The notes under the pieces are model-generated. The model was not told the origin of the DNA, ran no database searches, and saw only the letters and a list, made by a program, of their open reading frames with translations. A stretch of DNA of 64,000 nucleotides, taken from NCBI GenBank assembly GCA_031267645.1, contig JAIRYW010000027.1:1-64000 (forward strand), written 5' to 3'. Source of the DNA: Propionibacteriaceae bacterium. GTDB taxonomy: Bacteria > Actinomycetota > Actinomycetes > Propionibacteriales > Propionibacteriaceae. This document shows, in pieces, positions 20,434-28,732 of this stretch (within the stretch, counting starts at the first letter, position 1; every line of letters starts with the position of its first letter). The position numbers and the translations under genes are program-made.

Positions 20434-23400
20434 ATGACCACCTCTCGACCGGACTCGTCCGCGACGCCGCCGGGCCCAGCGGACGACCCCAGGTGGCTGG
20501 AGCCTGAGGCCAGACCGGCTGCCCCCGGCCCCACTCTGTCGTCAGCCCTCGACGCCCGCGCCGCCGCCGCCCAAGGCCTGCCTCTGGCCGGAGCCGAGCC
20601 GTTGTACGGGCCGCCGCCCCGCCTGGCCCGCTTGATCGGACAGGACGCCGAGGGCCGGGGCCAATTCATCTGGACCGAAACTGCCCCACCCGGGGCTCCC
20701 AGCGGCTCCCATCTGGCCGCCAGCGTCCACATCCCCAGCCCGGCCGCCACCTTGGCCCGCATCATCGACACCCTCTCGGCCGAGGTCCAACAGGCCCGTC
20801 AGAACCTCCCGCCGGCCGCCGCCACCGACCCGGCCGGCGCCGACTCGGTCCCCACCGCCACCGCCTCGGATCCAGTCGATCGAACCTTCGCCCCCACCGC
20901 CACCAGTCCGAGCGACCCCGCCCTCGACCCGATCCCCGCCGCCCCGAGGCCGGTCGTTCCCGCCTTCGACCCGGCCTCCACCGCTCTCAGACCGGACGGC
21001 CACGCTTTCGACCCGACCACCGCCGTCCCGGGTCCAGCCGTTCCCGCCTTCGACCCAGCCCCCGCCGCTCCCGGACCGGATGACAACGACTTCGACCCGA
21101 CCACCGCCGCCCTGGGCCCGGTCGATCGAACCTTCGCACCCGCCCCCACCGCCTCCAGTCCGAGCGACTCCGCCTTCGACTCCACCGCTCCGCGCGGCGC
21201 CGCTCTCGACCCAACTCCCACCGCTTTCGGACCGTACGACAACGACTTCGACCAGGCCTCCACCGCCCCTGGCCCACTCGGCGCCGCGCTCGACCCAGCC
21301 CCCGCCGCCACGGCTCCACTCAGTCCCGCGCTCGACCCAGCCTCCATCGCTCCCACTCCGATCGACGTCGGATTCGGTCCAGCCCCCACCCCGACCGACC
21401 CCGGATCGGACGCCCCCGTCTTCGCTCCGACCGACCCGCTCCCCCAGCCGCCGTTCCGGTCGGACCGGCCTGGGCCGTCCGATCCTCCCGCCGCCGACGC
21501 CGCCATCGTGATCGCTCCGAGCGACTGGTCCAATATGCCGACCGCCCCGGCCGTCTCCGACCCCGCCCGACCGGGACTGTCGGGCCGCCCGACCACCGCC
21601 GGATCCCAGCCAGCCGCCTGGGCGGTCTGGCCCGAGACGACCGGCCACTCCCTGCCGGCTATCTTCGCCTCGCAAGTCGGCGACGTGGCCAGTCTGTTGC
21701 CACCCGAATGGTCCAGCCGACCGATTCCCCCGGCCTGGTCAGCCCCAGCGGCTGGGGCGGTCCCACTAGCCGACGCCACCCCGCCGACTCCACCGACCGA
21801 AACGACCCCGACGACTGAGGCGACCCCGACGACTGAGGCGGCCTCGACGACTAGAACGACCCCACTAACTGGAATGGCCCCGACGACCGGGGGAACCCCA
21901 CCGACCGGAACGACCCCACTGACCCCGACGACCCTTCCTCTCCCAGCGGAGCCGGTCCAGCCCGACCCGGCGGGCGACTCCTTGGCGGCCTGGCTGTCCA
22001 GTTTGACGCCGGGCCAATCGGTCCCTTCCGAAACCGACTCGGCCGACGCTCCTGAGTCAAGGATTGATCCGACCCACACCCCGACAGACTCGGCCGACGC
22101 TCCTGAGTCTGGGATCGACTCGACCCCCGACTCCGAAACCGACCCTGAAGCGTCGTTCTCCCCCGGATCGCCTAAGGACCTGATCGACTTGACCGACCGG
22201 ACGGCCTTCGGCTCGTCCACCGCCAGTCCGGCCCCGGCCGCTGGACCGGAGTCGGACTCTCTGAACCCATCCGCCGGGGCCGATTCGGCCGCGTCGCCAC
22301 CCGCCGGGCTCGACCCGACCGCCATCCCCTCGGCTGACCTGGCCGCCCCCACCATCTCCCCGGCCCCCGCCACCGGCCAGGCCGACGCCACCGCCACCGT
22401 TGAGGAGACCCCAGTGACCGCACCCGCTGACGAACCGACCGCCATCGAAGCACCGGCGGCCGACCCGCCTCCCCTTCTCGACCAAACCATCTGGGCCGAC
22501 CTGACCCCCCCAGCCGACCAAACCATCCCGGCCGGACCACTCCCAGGCTCCGATCCGACCGACCCGGTCCAGCCGGACGGCCCCGGCCTCTCCACCGGTC
22601 CGACCGGTCTGGACTCGGCCGACGACTCGCCCGCTGTGACAGCCCCCACCACTCCCCTGACGTTGGCCGCTCCCAGCCCGTCGGCCGCCTGGCCCGAACT
22701 GACGCCCGACCAACTAGCCACCCCCACCTGGCCCGACCAACTAGCCGACCCCACCTGGCCCGACCGACCGGCCGCCCCGGTTGCCCCGGCCGGGCTGGAC
22801 CAGGTGGAGTCCGTACCGCCCAGCCCGTCCCGGCCGGCCTTCGAACTGAGTCTGAGGCCTAGCCGCCCAGTCGTCCGCGGCGTCGGGCGCATCCCGGTGC
22901 TCAAGGTCGAGCCGGTGATCGAAGGCGGGGCCTACGCCGCCAAGGCCGTCGTCAATGAGTCTTTCCCGATCCGGGCCCGTGTCTTCCGCGAGGGCCACGA
23001 CCGCGTCAACGCCACCGTCGTCCTGACCGATCCCCAAGGGGCCACCAGCCGCTGGGACATGACCCAGATCTGGCCCGAGGGACTGGACGTCTGGGAGGCC
23101 CAGGTCAGCTGCGACAGAGTCGGCGACTGGACCTTCCGCGTCGAAGGCTGGTCCGACCCCTGGGCCACCTGGCGCCAGACGGCGGCGATCAAACTGCCGG
23201 CCGGCCTCGACCTCGACCTGGTCTACCTCCAAGGCCATCGGCTGCTGCTGCGCTCACGCGACCAGGCCGAAGCGGCTGGCCAGCGCAACGTGGCCGACAA
23301 ATTGGCCGGTTGGGCCAAGCTGTTGACCATCGCGGCCGACCCGACCGTGGTGCTGCAGATCCTGGACGAGCCGGATCTGGTCGAGACCATGCGGACCTGG

Positions 23401-24831
23401 CGAGTGCGCCAATTCGTCTCCCCGACCGCCGAGTTCCCGCTGGTGGTGGACCGCCGCCTGGCCCTGACCTCGGCTTGGTACGAATTCTTCCCCCGTTCCC
23501 AAGGGGCGCTGCGCCAAGCCGACGGCAGCTGGCGGTCGGGCACCTTCGACTCCAGCCATGAGCGCCTGAAGGCGGTCGCGGCGATGGGATTCGACGTCGT
23601 CTATCTGCCGCCCATCCACCCCATCGGCCATCAGTTCCGCAAAGGCCCGGACAACAGTCTTAAAGCCGGTCCGAACGACCCCGGCTCGCCCTGGGCGATC
23701 GGCTCCGAGGCCGGCGGCCACGACGCCATCCATCCCGACCTGGGCGACTTCGCCGCCTTCGACCGCTTCGTGGCCAAGGCCCGCTCTCTCGGCCTGGAGG
23801 TGGCCCTCGACTTCGCCCTCCAAACCTCGCCCGACCACCCCTGGGTCGATCAGCGCCCGGAGTGGTTCACCACCCTCCCGGACGGCAGCGTGGCCTACGC
23901 CGAGAACCCGCCCAAGAAATACCAGGACATCTACCCGCTCAACTTCGACAACGACCCCGAGGGCATCTACCGCGAGTGCGAACGGATCGTCGAGTTCTGG
24001 ATCGCCCGCGGCGTCACCATCTTCCGGGTCGACAACCCCCACACCAAACCGCTCCAGTTCTGGGCTTGGCTGACCCGCCAGATCCACCGCCGCCACCCCG
24101 AGGTGTTGTTCCTGTCCGAGGCCTTCACCCGGCCGGAGATGATGCAGGCCCTGGGCAAGGTCGGCTTCCACCAGTCGTACACCTACTTCACCTGGCGCAA
24201 CACCAAGTGGGAGCTGGAAGAGTTCCTGACCGAGCTGAGCCAGGAGTGGGCCCCCTTCTACCGCCCCAACTTCTTCGTCAACACGCCCGACATCAACCCT
24301 CAGTGCCTGCGCGACGGCCAGCCCGCCGCCTTCGCCATCCGCGCCATCCTGGCCGCCACCCTGTCGCCCAGCTGGGGGGTCTACTCCGGCTTCGAGCTGC
24401 TGGAGCACGAGGCGGTGTCGGCCGACGGCGAGGAGTACCTCCACTCCGAGAAATACGAGTACCGGCCGCGCGACTACGACGCCCCCGGCAACCTCAATCT
24501 GCTGTTGACCACCCTCAATCTGATCCGCAAGACCCATCCGGCCCTGCAGCAACTACGCCAGATCGACTTCCACCACAGCGCCGACGACCAGGTCGTCGTC
24601 TTCAGCAAGCGAGACGGCTCCGACCGCGTCATCGTGGTCTGCAGCCTGGACCCGGTCGGCGTGCGCCAGACCGAGATCGACCTCGACTTCGACCGCTTAG
24701 GCCTGGCCGGACACGACCAGATCTTCGTCCACGACCAGTTGAGCGGCGCCCATTGGACCTGGCGCCAACACAACTGGGTGCTGCTGACGCCGGACCAACC
24801 GGCCCACATCTTGACCGTCCGCACCAACTGA
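20434..24831 (+). CDS. glgE: GlgE maltosyltransferase with a giant repetitive N-terminal extension
   Basis: 1465 residues. Residues about 811-1465 are a complete GlgE, which transfers maltose from maltose-1-phosphate to the non-reducing end of alpha-1,4-glucan. The GH13 catalytic residues are Asp1200 (FRVDNPHTKP), Glu1229 (FLSEAFTRP) and Asp1286 (NTPDIN); their spacings of 29 and 57 equal those I recall for Streptomyces GlgE (394, 423, 480). Residues 1-805 have no counterpart in GlgE enzymes I know. About 35-128 may hold a small fold; about 146-332 is a degenerate 14-residue repeat; about 449-505 is Thr/Pro-rich; the rest is Pro/Ala/Asp/Ser/Thr-rich with sparse Trp. I see no Cys and a single Lys in that part. 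An internal GTG at 22804 lacks a good ribosome site. glgB follows 34 bases downstream. Confidence 0.95.
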   Translation: MTTSRPDSSATPPGPADDPRWLEPEARPAAPGPTLSSALDARAAAAQGLPLAGAEPLYGPPPRLARLIGQDAEGRGQFIWTETAPPGAPSGSHLAASVHIPSPAATLARIIDTLSAEVQQARQNLPPAAATDPAGADSVPTATASDPVDRTFAPTATSPSDPALDPIPAAPRPVVPAFDPASTALRPDGHAFDPTTAVPGPAVPAFDPAPAAPGPDDNDFDPTTAALGPVDRTFAPAPTASSPSDSAFDSTAPRGAALDPTPTAFGPYDNDFDQASTAPGPLGAALDPAPAATAPLSPALDPASIAPTPIDVGFGPAPTPTDPGSDAPVFAPTDPLPQPPFRSDRPGPSDPPAADAAIVIAPSDWSNMPTAPAVSDPARPGLSGRPTTAGSQPAAWAVWPETTGHSLPAIFASQVGDVASLLPPEWSSRPIPPAWSAPAAGAVPLADATPPTPPTETTPTTEATPTTEAASTTRTTPLTGMAPTTGGTPPTGTTPLTPTTLPLPAEPVQPDPAGDSLAAWLSSLTPGQSVPSETDSADAPESRIDPTHTPTDSADAPESGIDSTPDSETDPEASFSPGSPKDLIDLTDRTAFGSSTASPAPAAGPESDSLNPSAGADSAASPPAGLDPTAIPSADLAAPTISPAPATGQADATATVEETPVTAPADEPTAIEAPAADPPPLLDQTIWADLTPPADQTIPAGPLPGSDPTDPVQPDGPGLSTGPTGLDSADDSPAVTAPTTPLTLAAPSPSAAWPELTPDQLATPTWPDQLADPTWPDRPAAPVAPAGLDQVESVPPSPSRPAFELSLRPSRPVVRGVGRIPVLKVEPVIEGGAYAAKAVVNESFPIRARVFREGHDRVNATVVLTDPQGATSRWDMTQIWPEGLDVWEAQVSCDRVGDWTFRVEGWSDPWATWRQTAAIKLPAGLDLDLVYLQGHRLLLRSRDQAEAAGQRNVADKLAGWAKLLTIAADPTVVLQILDEPDLVETMRTWRVRQFVSPTAEFPLVVDRRLALTSAWYEFFPRSQGALRQADGSWRSGTFDSSHERLKAVAAMGFDVVYLPPIHPIGHQFRKGPDNSLKAGPNDPGSPWAIGSEAGGHDAIHPDLGDFAAFDRFVAKARSLGLEVALDFALQTSPDHPWVDQRPEWFTTLPDGSVAYAENPPKKYQDIYPLNFDNDPEGIYRECERIVEFWIARGVTIFRVDNPHTKPLQFWAWLTRQIHRRHPEVLFLSEAFTRPEMMQALGKVGFHQSYTYFTWRNTKWELEEFLTELSQEWAPFYRPNFFVNTPDINPQCLRDGQPAAFAIRAILAATLSPSWGVYSGFELLEHEAVSADGEEYLHSEKYEYRPRDYDAPGNLNLLLTTLNLIRKTHPALQQLRQIDFHHSADDQVVVFSKRDGSDRVIVVCSLDPVGVRQTEIDLDFDRLGLAGHDQIFVHDQLSGAHWTWRQHNWVLLTPDQPAHILTVRTN
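20869..21432 (+). repeat. Degenerate 42-bp (14-codon) tandem repeat in glgE
   Basis: About 13 units encoding a consensus near xDxxFDPAxxAxGP, for example [71 protein letters not shown] larger duplicated segment (VDRTFAP...SPSD) recurs at about 20875 and 21120, which suggests growth by unequal exchange. The reading frame is kept throughout. Confidence 0.85.
21803..21838 (+). repeat. Exact 18-bp tandem duplication in glgE
   Basis: The 18-base unit CGACCCCGACGACTGAGG occurs twice without a gap, inside the Thr/Pro-rich stretch (TTPTTEATPTTEA). Short exact repeats imply recent copying. Confidence 0.9.
22036..22109 (+). repeat. Direct repeat of 23 bp at 51-bp spacing in glgE
   Basis: The same 23 bases occur at 22036-22058 and 22087-22109, encoding DSADAPES twice, one 17-codon period apart. 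Confidence 0.9.
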
Positions 24832-24865
24832 CGAAGACCCAGAACAGCTCAGAGAGGCGACTTTG

Positions 24866-26767
24866 ATGGCGCGATACGACTTGGCCGGCGAATTGCGCGG
24901 CATCGATCTGGAGGGCTTCCACGCCGGAGCCGACACCGAGTGCTGGCGTCGACTGGGGGCCCAGGTCGGCCAGGTCGTCGACCAGGACTCGGGCCAGGCC
25001 ATCCCCGGCGTCCGCTTCTCGGTCTGGGCCCCCAACGCCCAACGGGTCCAGGTCAGCGGCGACTTCAACCACTGGGGCGGCGACGACATGGTCAAGCTGC
25101 CCGGCAGCGGGGTGTGGTCCCGTTTCATCGAACAGCGCGGCGTCGGCACGATGTACAAATTCAAAATCCTGGGGGCGGACGGGGTGTGGCGCGAGAAGGC
25201 CGACCCGATGGCCCGCTGGTCCGAGACCGACGGCAAGTCGGGCTCGATCGTGTACGAGTCGACCTACCGCTGGGGCGACCAGGATTGGCTGGAACGGCGG
25301 GCCGCTTGGCCGGCCCACGCCAGCCCGTTGAGCGTCTACGAAGTCCACCTGGGCGGCTGGCGCCATGGTCTGACCTACCGCCAGCTAGCCGACCAACTGG
25401 TCGAGTACGTCACCTGGCAGGGCTACACCCACGTCGAGCTGATGCCGTTGCACGAGCATCCCTACGCCCCCAGCTGGGGTTACCAGGTGACCGGCTATTT
25501 CGCCCCCACCTCGCGCTACGGCAGCCCGGACGACCTGCGCTACCTGATCGACCGGCTGCACCAGGCCGGCGTCGGCGTGATCATGGACTGGGTGCCCGGC
25601 CATTTCGCCACCGACGAGTGGGCCCTGGTCAAATTCGACGGCACCAGCCTGTACGAGCACGCCGACCCCAAGCAGGGCTTCCACCCCGACTGGGGCACGT
25701 ACATCTTCAATTTCGGGCGCAACGAGGTCAAGAGCTTCCTGGTCTCGAACGCCCTCTACTGGTGCCAGGAGTTCCACATCGACGGCTTGCGGGTCGACGC
25801 CGTGGCCTCCATGCTCTACCTCGACTACTCGCGCCAACCCGGTCAGTGGGTGCCCAACGTCTACGGCGGCAACGAGAACCTGGAGGCCGTCGACCTGCTC
25901 CGCTACGTCAACCTCCATCTCTACCAGCGCTGCCCCGGCGTCATGATGATCGCCGAGGAGTCGACCTCCTTCGCCGGCGTCACCCGGCGGGTCGACCAGG
26001 GCGGCTTGGGCTTCGGCTTCAAGTGGAACATGGGCTGGATGAACGACACCCTGCGCTACCTGGAGCTGGACCCGATCCACCGCCAGTGGCACCACCACCT
26101 GATCACCTTCGCCATGGTCTACGCCTACTCCGAGAATTTCATTCTGCCCATCAGCCACGACGAGGTGGTGCACGGCAAGGGCTCGATGATCGACAAGGTC
26201 CCGCAGGACGATTGGCGCAAATTCGCCACCTTGCGGGCCTACCACGGCTTCCAGTGGTCCTTCCCCGGCAAACAGCTGATCTTCATGGGCTGCGAGTTCG
26301 CCCAACGCAAGGAGTTCACCGAGTCGGAGTCTTTGGAGTGGTGGGTGTCCGACCTGTGGGGACACCACGGCTTGCAACTGCTATTCCACGACCTCAACGC
26401 CCTCTACCGTTCCCGACCGGCCCTGTGGCGGCTAGACAACGAACCAGCCGGCTTCAGCTGGATCAAAGCCGACGACTGGGCCGCCAACGTCTTCGCCTGG
26501 CGGCGCTCGGACGGCCAGGGCGGCCAGGTGGTCTGTCTGACCAACTTCTCCGCCACCCCGCACCAGCGCTACCGGGTCGGTCTGCCCCAGGCTGGGGCCT
26601 GGCGCGAGATCTTGAACACCAACCAAGCCCGTTACGACGGCGCCGGCGACTATCTGAACGGCCAGATCGAGGCCAGTCTGGTCAGCCACGACGGCCAGCC
26701 GGCCTCGGCCGAGGTCCAGTTGCCGGCGCTGGCCACCGTTTGGCTGGAGCCGGTCGACCAGCCCTGA
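24866..26767 (+). CDS. glgB: 1,4-alpha-glucan branching enzyme
   Basis: GH13 enzyme of 633 residues that introduces alpha-1,6 branches into the linear glucan made by GlgE. A single CBM48 domain (VRFSVWAPNAQRVQVSGDFNHW) precedes the barrel, so this is the short form lacking the extra N1 domain of about 730-residue enzymes. Barrel motifs: GVIMDWVPGHFA, HIDGLRVDAVASML (nucleophile Asp), MMIAEESTSF (acid/base Glu), LPISHDEVVHGKGSM (third Asp). The ATG at 24866 has AGAGAGG 8-9 nt upstream; the frame also opens with TTG one codon earlier. It is 34 bases behind glgE and probably co-transcribed. Confidence 0.96.
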   Translation: MARYDLAGELRGIDLEGFHAGADTECWRRLGAQVGQVVDQDSGQAIPGVRFSVWAPNAQRVQVSGDFNHWGGDDMVKLPGSGVWSRFIEQRGVGTMYKFKILGADGVWREKADPMARWSETDGKSGSIVYESTYRWGDQDWLERRAAWPAHASPLSVYEVHLGGWRHGLTYRQLADQLVEYVTWQGYTHVELMPLHEHPYAPSWGYQVTGYFAPTSRYGSPDDLRYLIDRLHQAGVGVIMDWVPGHFATDEWALVKFDGTSLYEHADPKQGFHPDWGTYIFNFGRNEVKSFLVSNALYWCQEFHIDGLRVDAVASMLYLDYSRQPGQWVPNVYGGNENLEAVDLLRYVNLHLYQRCPGVMMIAEESTSFAGVTRRVDQGGLGFGFKWNMGWMNDTLRYLELDPIHRQWHHHLITFAMVYAYSENFILPISHDEVVHGKGSMIDKVPQDDWRKFATLRAYHGFQWSFPGKQLIFMGCEFAQRKEFTESESLEWWVSDLWGHHGLQLLFHDLNALYRSRPALWRLDNEPAGFSWIKADDWAANVFAWRRSDGQGGQVVCLTNFSATPHQRYRVGLPQAGAWREILNTNQARYDGAGDYLNGQIEASLVSHDGQPASAEVQLPALATVWLEPVDQP

Positions 26768-26809
26768 GGACCCGGCCGGCTCGACCAAGAGGCCTGGACG
26801 GACCGGCGG

Positions 26810-27685
26810 TCAGTCCAGATCGATCAGTTCGTAGTCGAGCGAGCCCAAGCCGATGGCGGCGGCGTGCCGCAGGGTCAGCAGACCTTGCAGCGACTCGATC
26901 CGCTCGACCACCGACTGGCCGTCGGGGGCGGCGTAGACCAGATCGACGCAGGCCTTGTCCAAGGCCACCGGGTCGAGCGAGGACAAGACGCCGATGTCGG
27001 CCATGTCCGGCGGCGCGGCGTTGCCGTCGCAATCACAATCGACTGAGATGTTGTTCATGACGTTGAGGTAGACGATGGACTCTCCCCTCGAGTCCGCCAC
27101 CGCCAGGCCGGCCTCGGCCATCGACTCCAGGAAGCCCTCGTGGGTGCCGGATCCGGAGAAATCAGTGGTCGAGGTGCCGGCGCTGTGGATGTTCAGCTTG
27201 CCGGCGGAGGAGGCCAACCCGATCGAGATGTTCTTGACCGCGCCGCCGAAGCCGCCCATGCCGTGGCCCTTGAAATGGGACAAGACGACGTAGAAGTCGT
27301 AGTTGGAGTAGTGCGAGCCGACGATGTCCTCGCTCAGATGGCCGCCGGGCCTGACCGGCAGGCTGGCCTCGCCCTCGGCGTCCAGAATGTCGACTTCGGC
27401 GATGGCGGTGTAGCCGTGCTCGACCGCCACCTGGTAGTGCTGGTCGCCCTGCTGACGCCGGCCCGGGTAACCGGTGTTGGCCTCCACGATGACTCCGCCG
27501 ACCGCGGCCACGTAGTCCGCGATCAGGGCCGGGGCCAGCCAATTGCCCCCGCGCGGGCCAGGTTCGCCGGTCGAGATCTTGACCGCCACCCGGCCGGTCG
27601 GCGTCCGGCCCAAGGCTTCCGCCGCTCGAGCCAGCCCGGCTGGTGAGATGTCGGCGGTGAAATAAACCTTCGATCGGTCGGTCAT
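26810..27685 (-). CDS. DUF362-domain protein
   Basis: 291 residues of the DUF362 family. Seen in the sequence: AVKISTGEPGPRGGNWL near residue 35, a central GHGMGGFGGAVKNISIGLAS, the cysteine motif DCDCDG and a C-terminal SSLDPVALDKACVDLV, all typical of the family. Some members carry ferredoxin-type clusters, but no CxxCxxC set is present here beyond the paired cysteines. Function is not established. The ribosome site GAGGGAGC precedes the ATG. It faces glgB convergently and shares direction with the thioredoxin-fold gene upstream, about 100 bases apart. Confidence 0.85.
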   Translation of the reverse strand: MTDRSKVYFTADISPAGLARAAEALGRTPTGRVAVKISTGEPGPRGGNWLAPALIADYVAAVGGVIVEANTGYPGRRQQGDQHYQVAVEHGYTAIAEVDILDAEGEASLPVRPGGHLSEDIVGSHYSNYDFYVVLSHFKGHGMGGFGGAVKNISIGLASSAGKLNIHSAGTSTTDFSGSGTHEGFLESMAEAGLAVADSRGESIVYLNVMNNISVDCDCDGNAAPPDMADIGVLSSLDPVALDKACVDLVYAAPDGQSVVERIESLQGLLTLRHAAAIGLGSLDYELIDLD

Positions 27686-27783
27686 GTCAAGCTCCCTCGT
27701 CCTGGCGTCGGCCTGATGACGGCGCGCTGGTCGGCTGCGGACAAGTCACGGGACGTCGGCGGCGACCGGGACTGTCGCGAGTA

Positions 27784-28665
27784 TCAGAATAGCGCTGTGG
27801 CCAGGTCGCGGCGGGCCCTGAGCACGATCGGATCGGACGGCTCCAAGGTCTCGAACAACTCCAACAGACGCAGTCGCAGACGCTCCCGGTCCGGCCCGGC
27901 GGTGGCCGCGATGGCCTGGACCAGACGGGCGAAGCCGGCCGCTGGGTCGCCGCCGGCCACCTCCTGGTCGCTCAGCAGCAAGACCGCCTCGACCGCCGTG
28001 GGGTCGTCCCCGGCCGCCTCGGCCTGGGCCAGGGCGGCTGGGTCGAGCGCGGCCAGCCGGGCGTAGAGGCTGGCCTGGGCCTTGCCGACGCGGGCCACCG
28101 GATCGGACGGAAGCTCTTGCAGCAGAGCCTCGAAACAAGCCTCGGCCTCGGCGAAGCGACCGGCCTCCAAAGCGGCGTAGGCCGGCTCGTATTTCGCCTC
28201 CTGGACCGTCTGATCGACCGGCTGGGCGACCGGATCGGCCTTGCCCAGCACTCCGTTGGCGGCCGCCACCTTGAGCAACTCGCCGATGTAACTGGCGGCC
28301 TCGGCCTTGTCCAAGGTGCCCTGCCAGAGCGGGGCCAGCTGACCGCCTATCAACCCGACCACGGTCGGCACGGCCTGGATCTGGAGGCCGGCGGCGATCT
28401 TGGGCGAGGCGTCGACGTCGATGCGGGCCAGCAGCCAGCTGCCGGCGGCGGCGTCGGCCAGCTCGCGCAGGGTCTGGCTGAGCTGGGCCCCGCCCGGAGC
28501 CCGAGGCGAGTAGAACTCGATCACGACCGGGAAGCGCATGGACTGGCGGGCGACCGTTTCGAAACTGGTCTCGTCGACCTCGACGACGAAACCGCCGGAC
28601 TGGCTGGCGACCGCCCCCAGGGCGGCCAAATCGATCGCGCCACGGGCGTTGGCAGACTGTGTCAT
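27784..28665 (-). CDS. Thioredoxin-fold/TPR co-chaperone-like protein lacking the CxxC motif (CnoX/YbbN-like)
   Basis: 293 residues. An N-terminal thioredoxin fold ([66 protein letters not shown]) is followed by a helical tetratricopeptide-like half ([25 protein letters not shown]). Where thioredoxin has WCGPCK this protein reads SPRAPGGAQ, so both redox cysteines are absent while the cis-proline (AVPT) is kept. Such proteins act as protein-binding co-chaperones rather than reductases. In M. tuberculosis a similar gene (Rv1324) also lies near glgB and glgE. The start at 28665 is chosen over the long upstream extension because that part lacks conservation and overlaps the divergent pgm. Confidence 0.82.
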   Translation of the reverse strand: MTQSANARGAIDLAALGAVASQSGGFVVEVDETSFETVARQSMRFPVVIEFYSPRAPGGAQLSQTLRELADAAAGSWLLARIDVDASPKIAAGLQIQAVPTVVGLIGGQLAPLWQGTLDKAEAASYIGELLKVAAANGVLGKADPVAQPVDQTVQEAKYEPAYAALEAGRFAEAEACFEALLQELPSDPVARVGKAQASLYARLAALDPAALAQAEAAGDDPTAVEAVLLLSDQEVAGGDPAAGFARLVQAIAATAGPDRERLRLRLLELFETLEPSDPIVLRARRDLATALF

Positions 28666-28732
28666 GGCCCCATTCTTCCACCAAGGGTGGCCCGGCTCGC
28701 CCTCGCCAGGGCTCGTGGTGGAGGATTGTGGC

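Noticed and set aside
20869..21432. CRISPR array
   Set aside because: The 42-bp repeats are degenerate, have no constant repeat/unique spacer pattern, and lie within one coding frame.
20799..22904. 701-codon open frame antisense to the glgE extension
   Set aside because: Its composition is Gly/Val/Ser low-complexity mirroring the repeats on the other strand. It has no ribosome site or domain, and it disappears where glgE becomes ordinary enzyme sequence.
22804..24831. Separate short glgE starting at the internal GTG 22804
   Set aside because: No Shine-Dalgarno sequence or TANNNT box precedes it, while the upstream ATG at 20434 has a correctly spaced -10. An internal start cannot be fully excluded.
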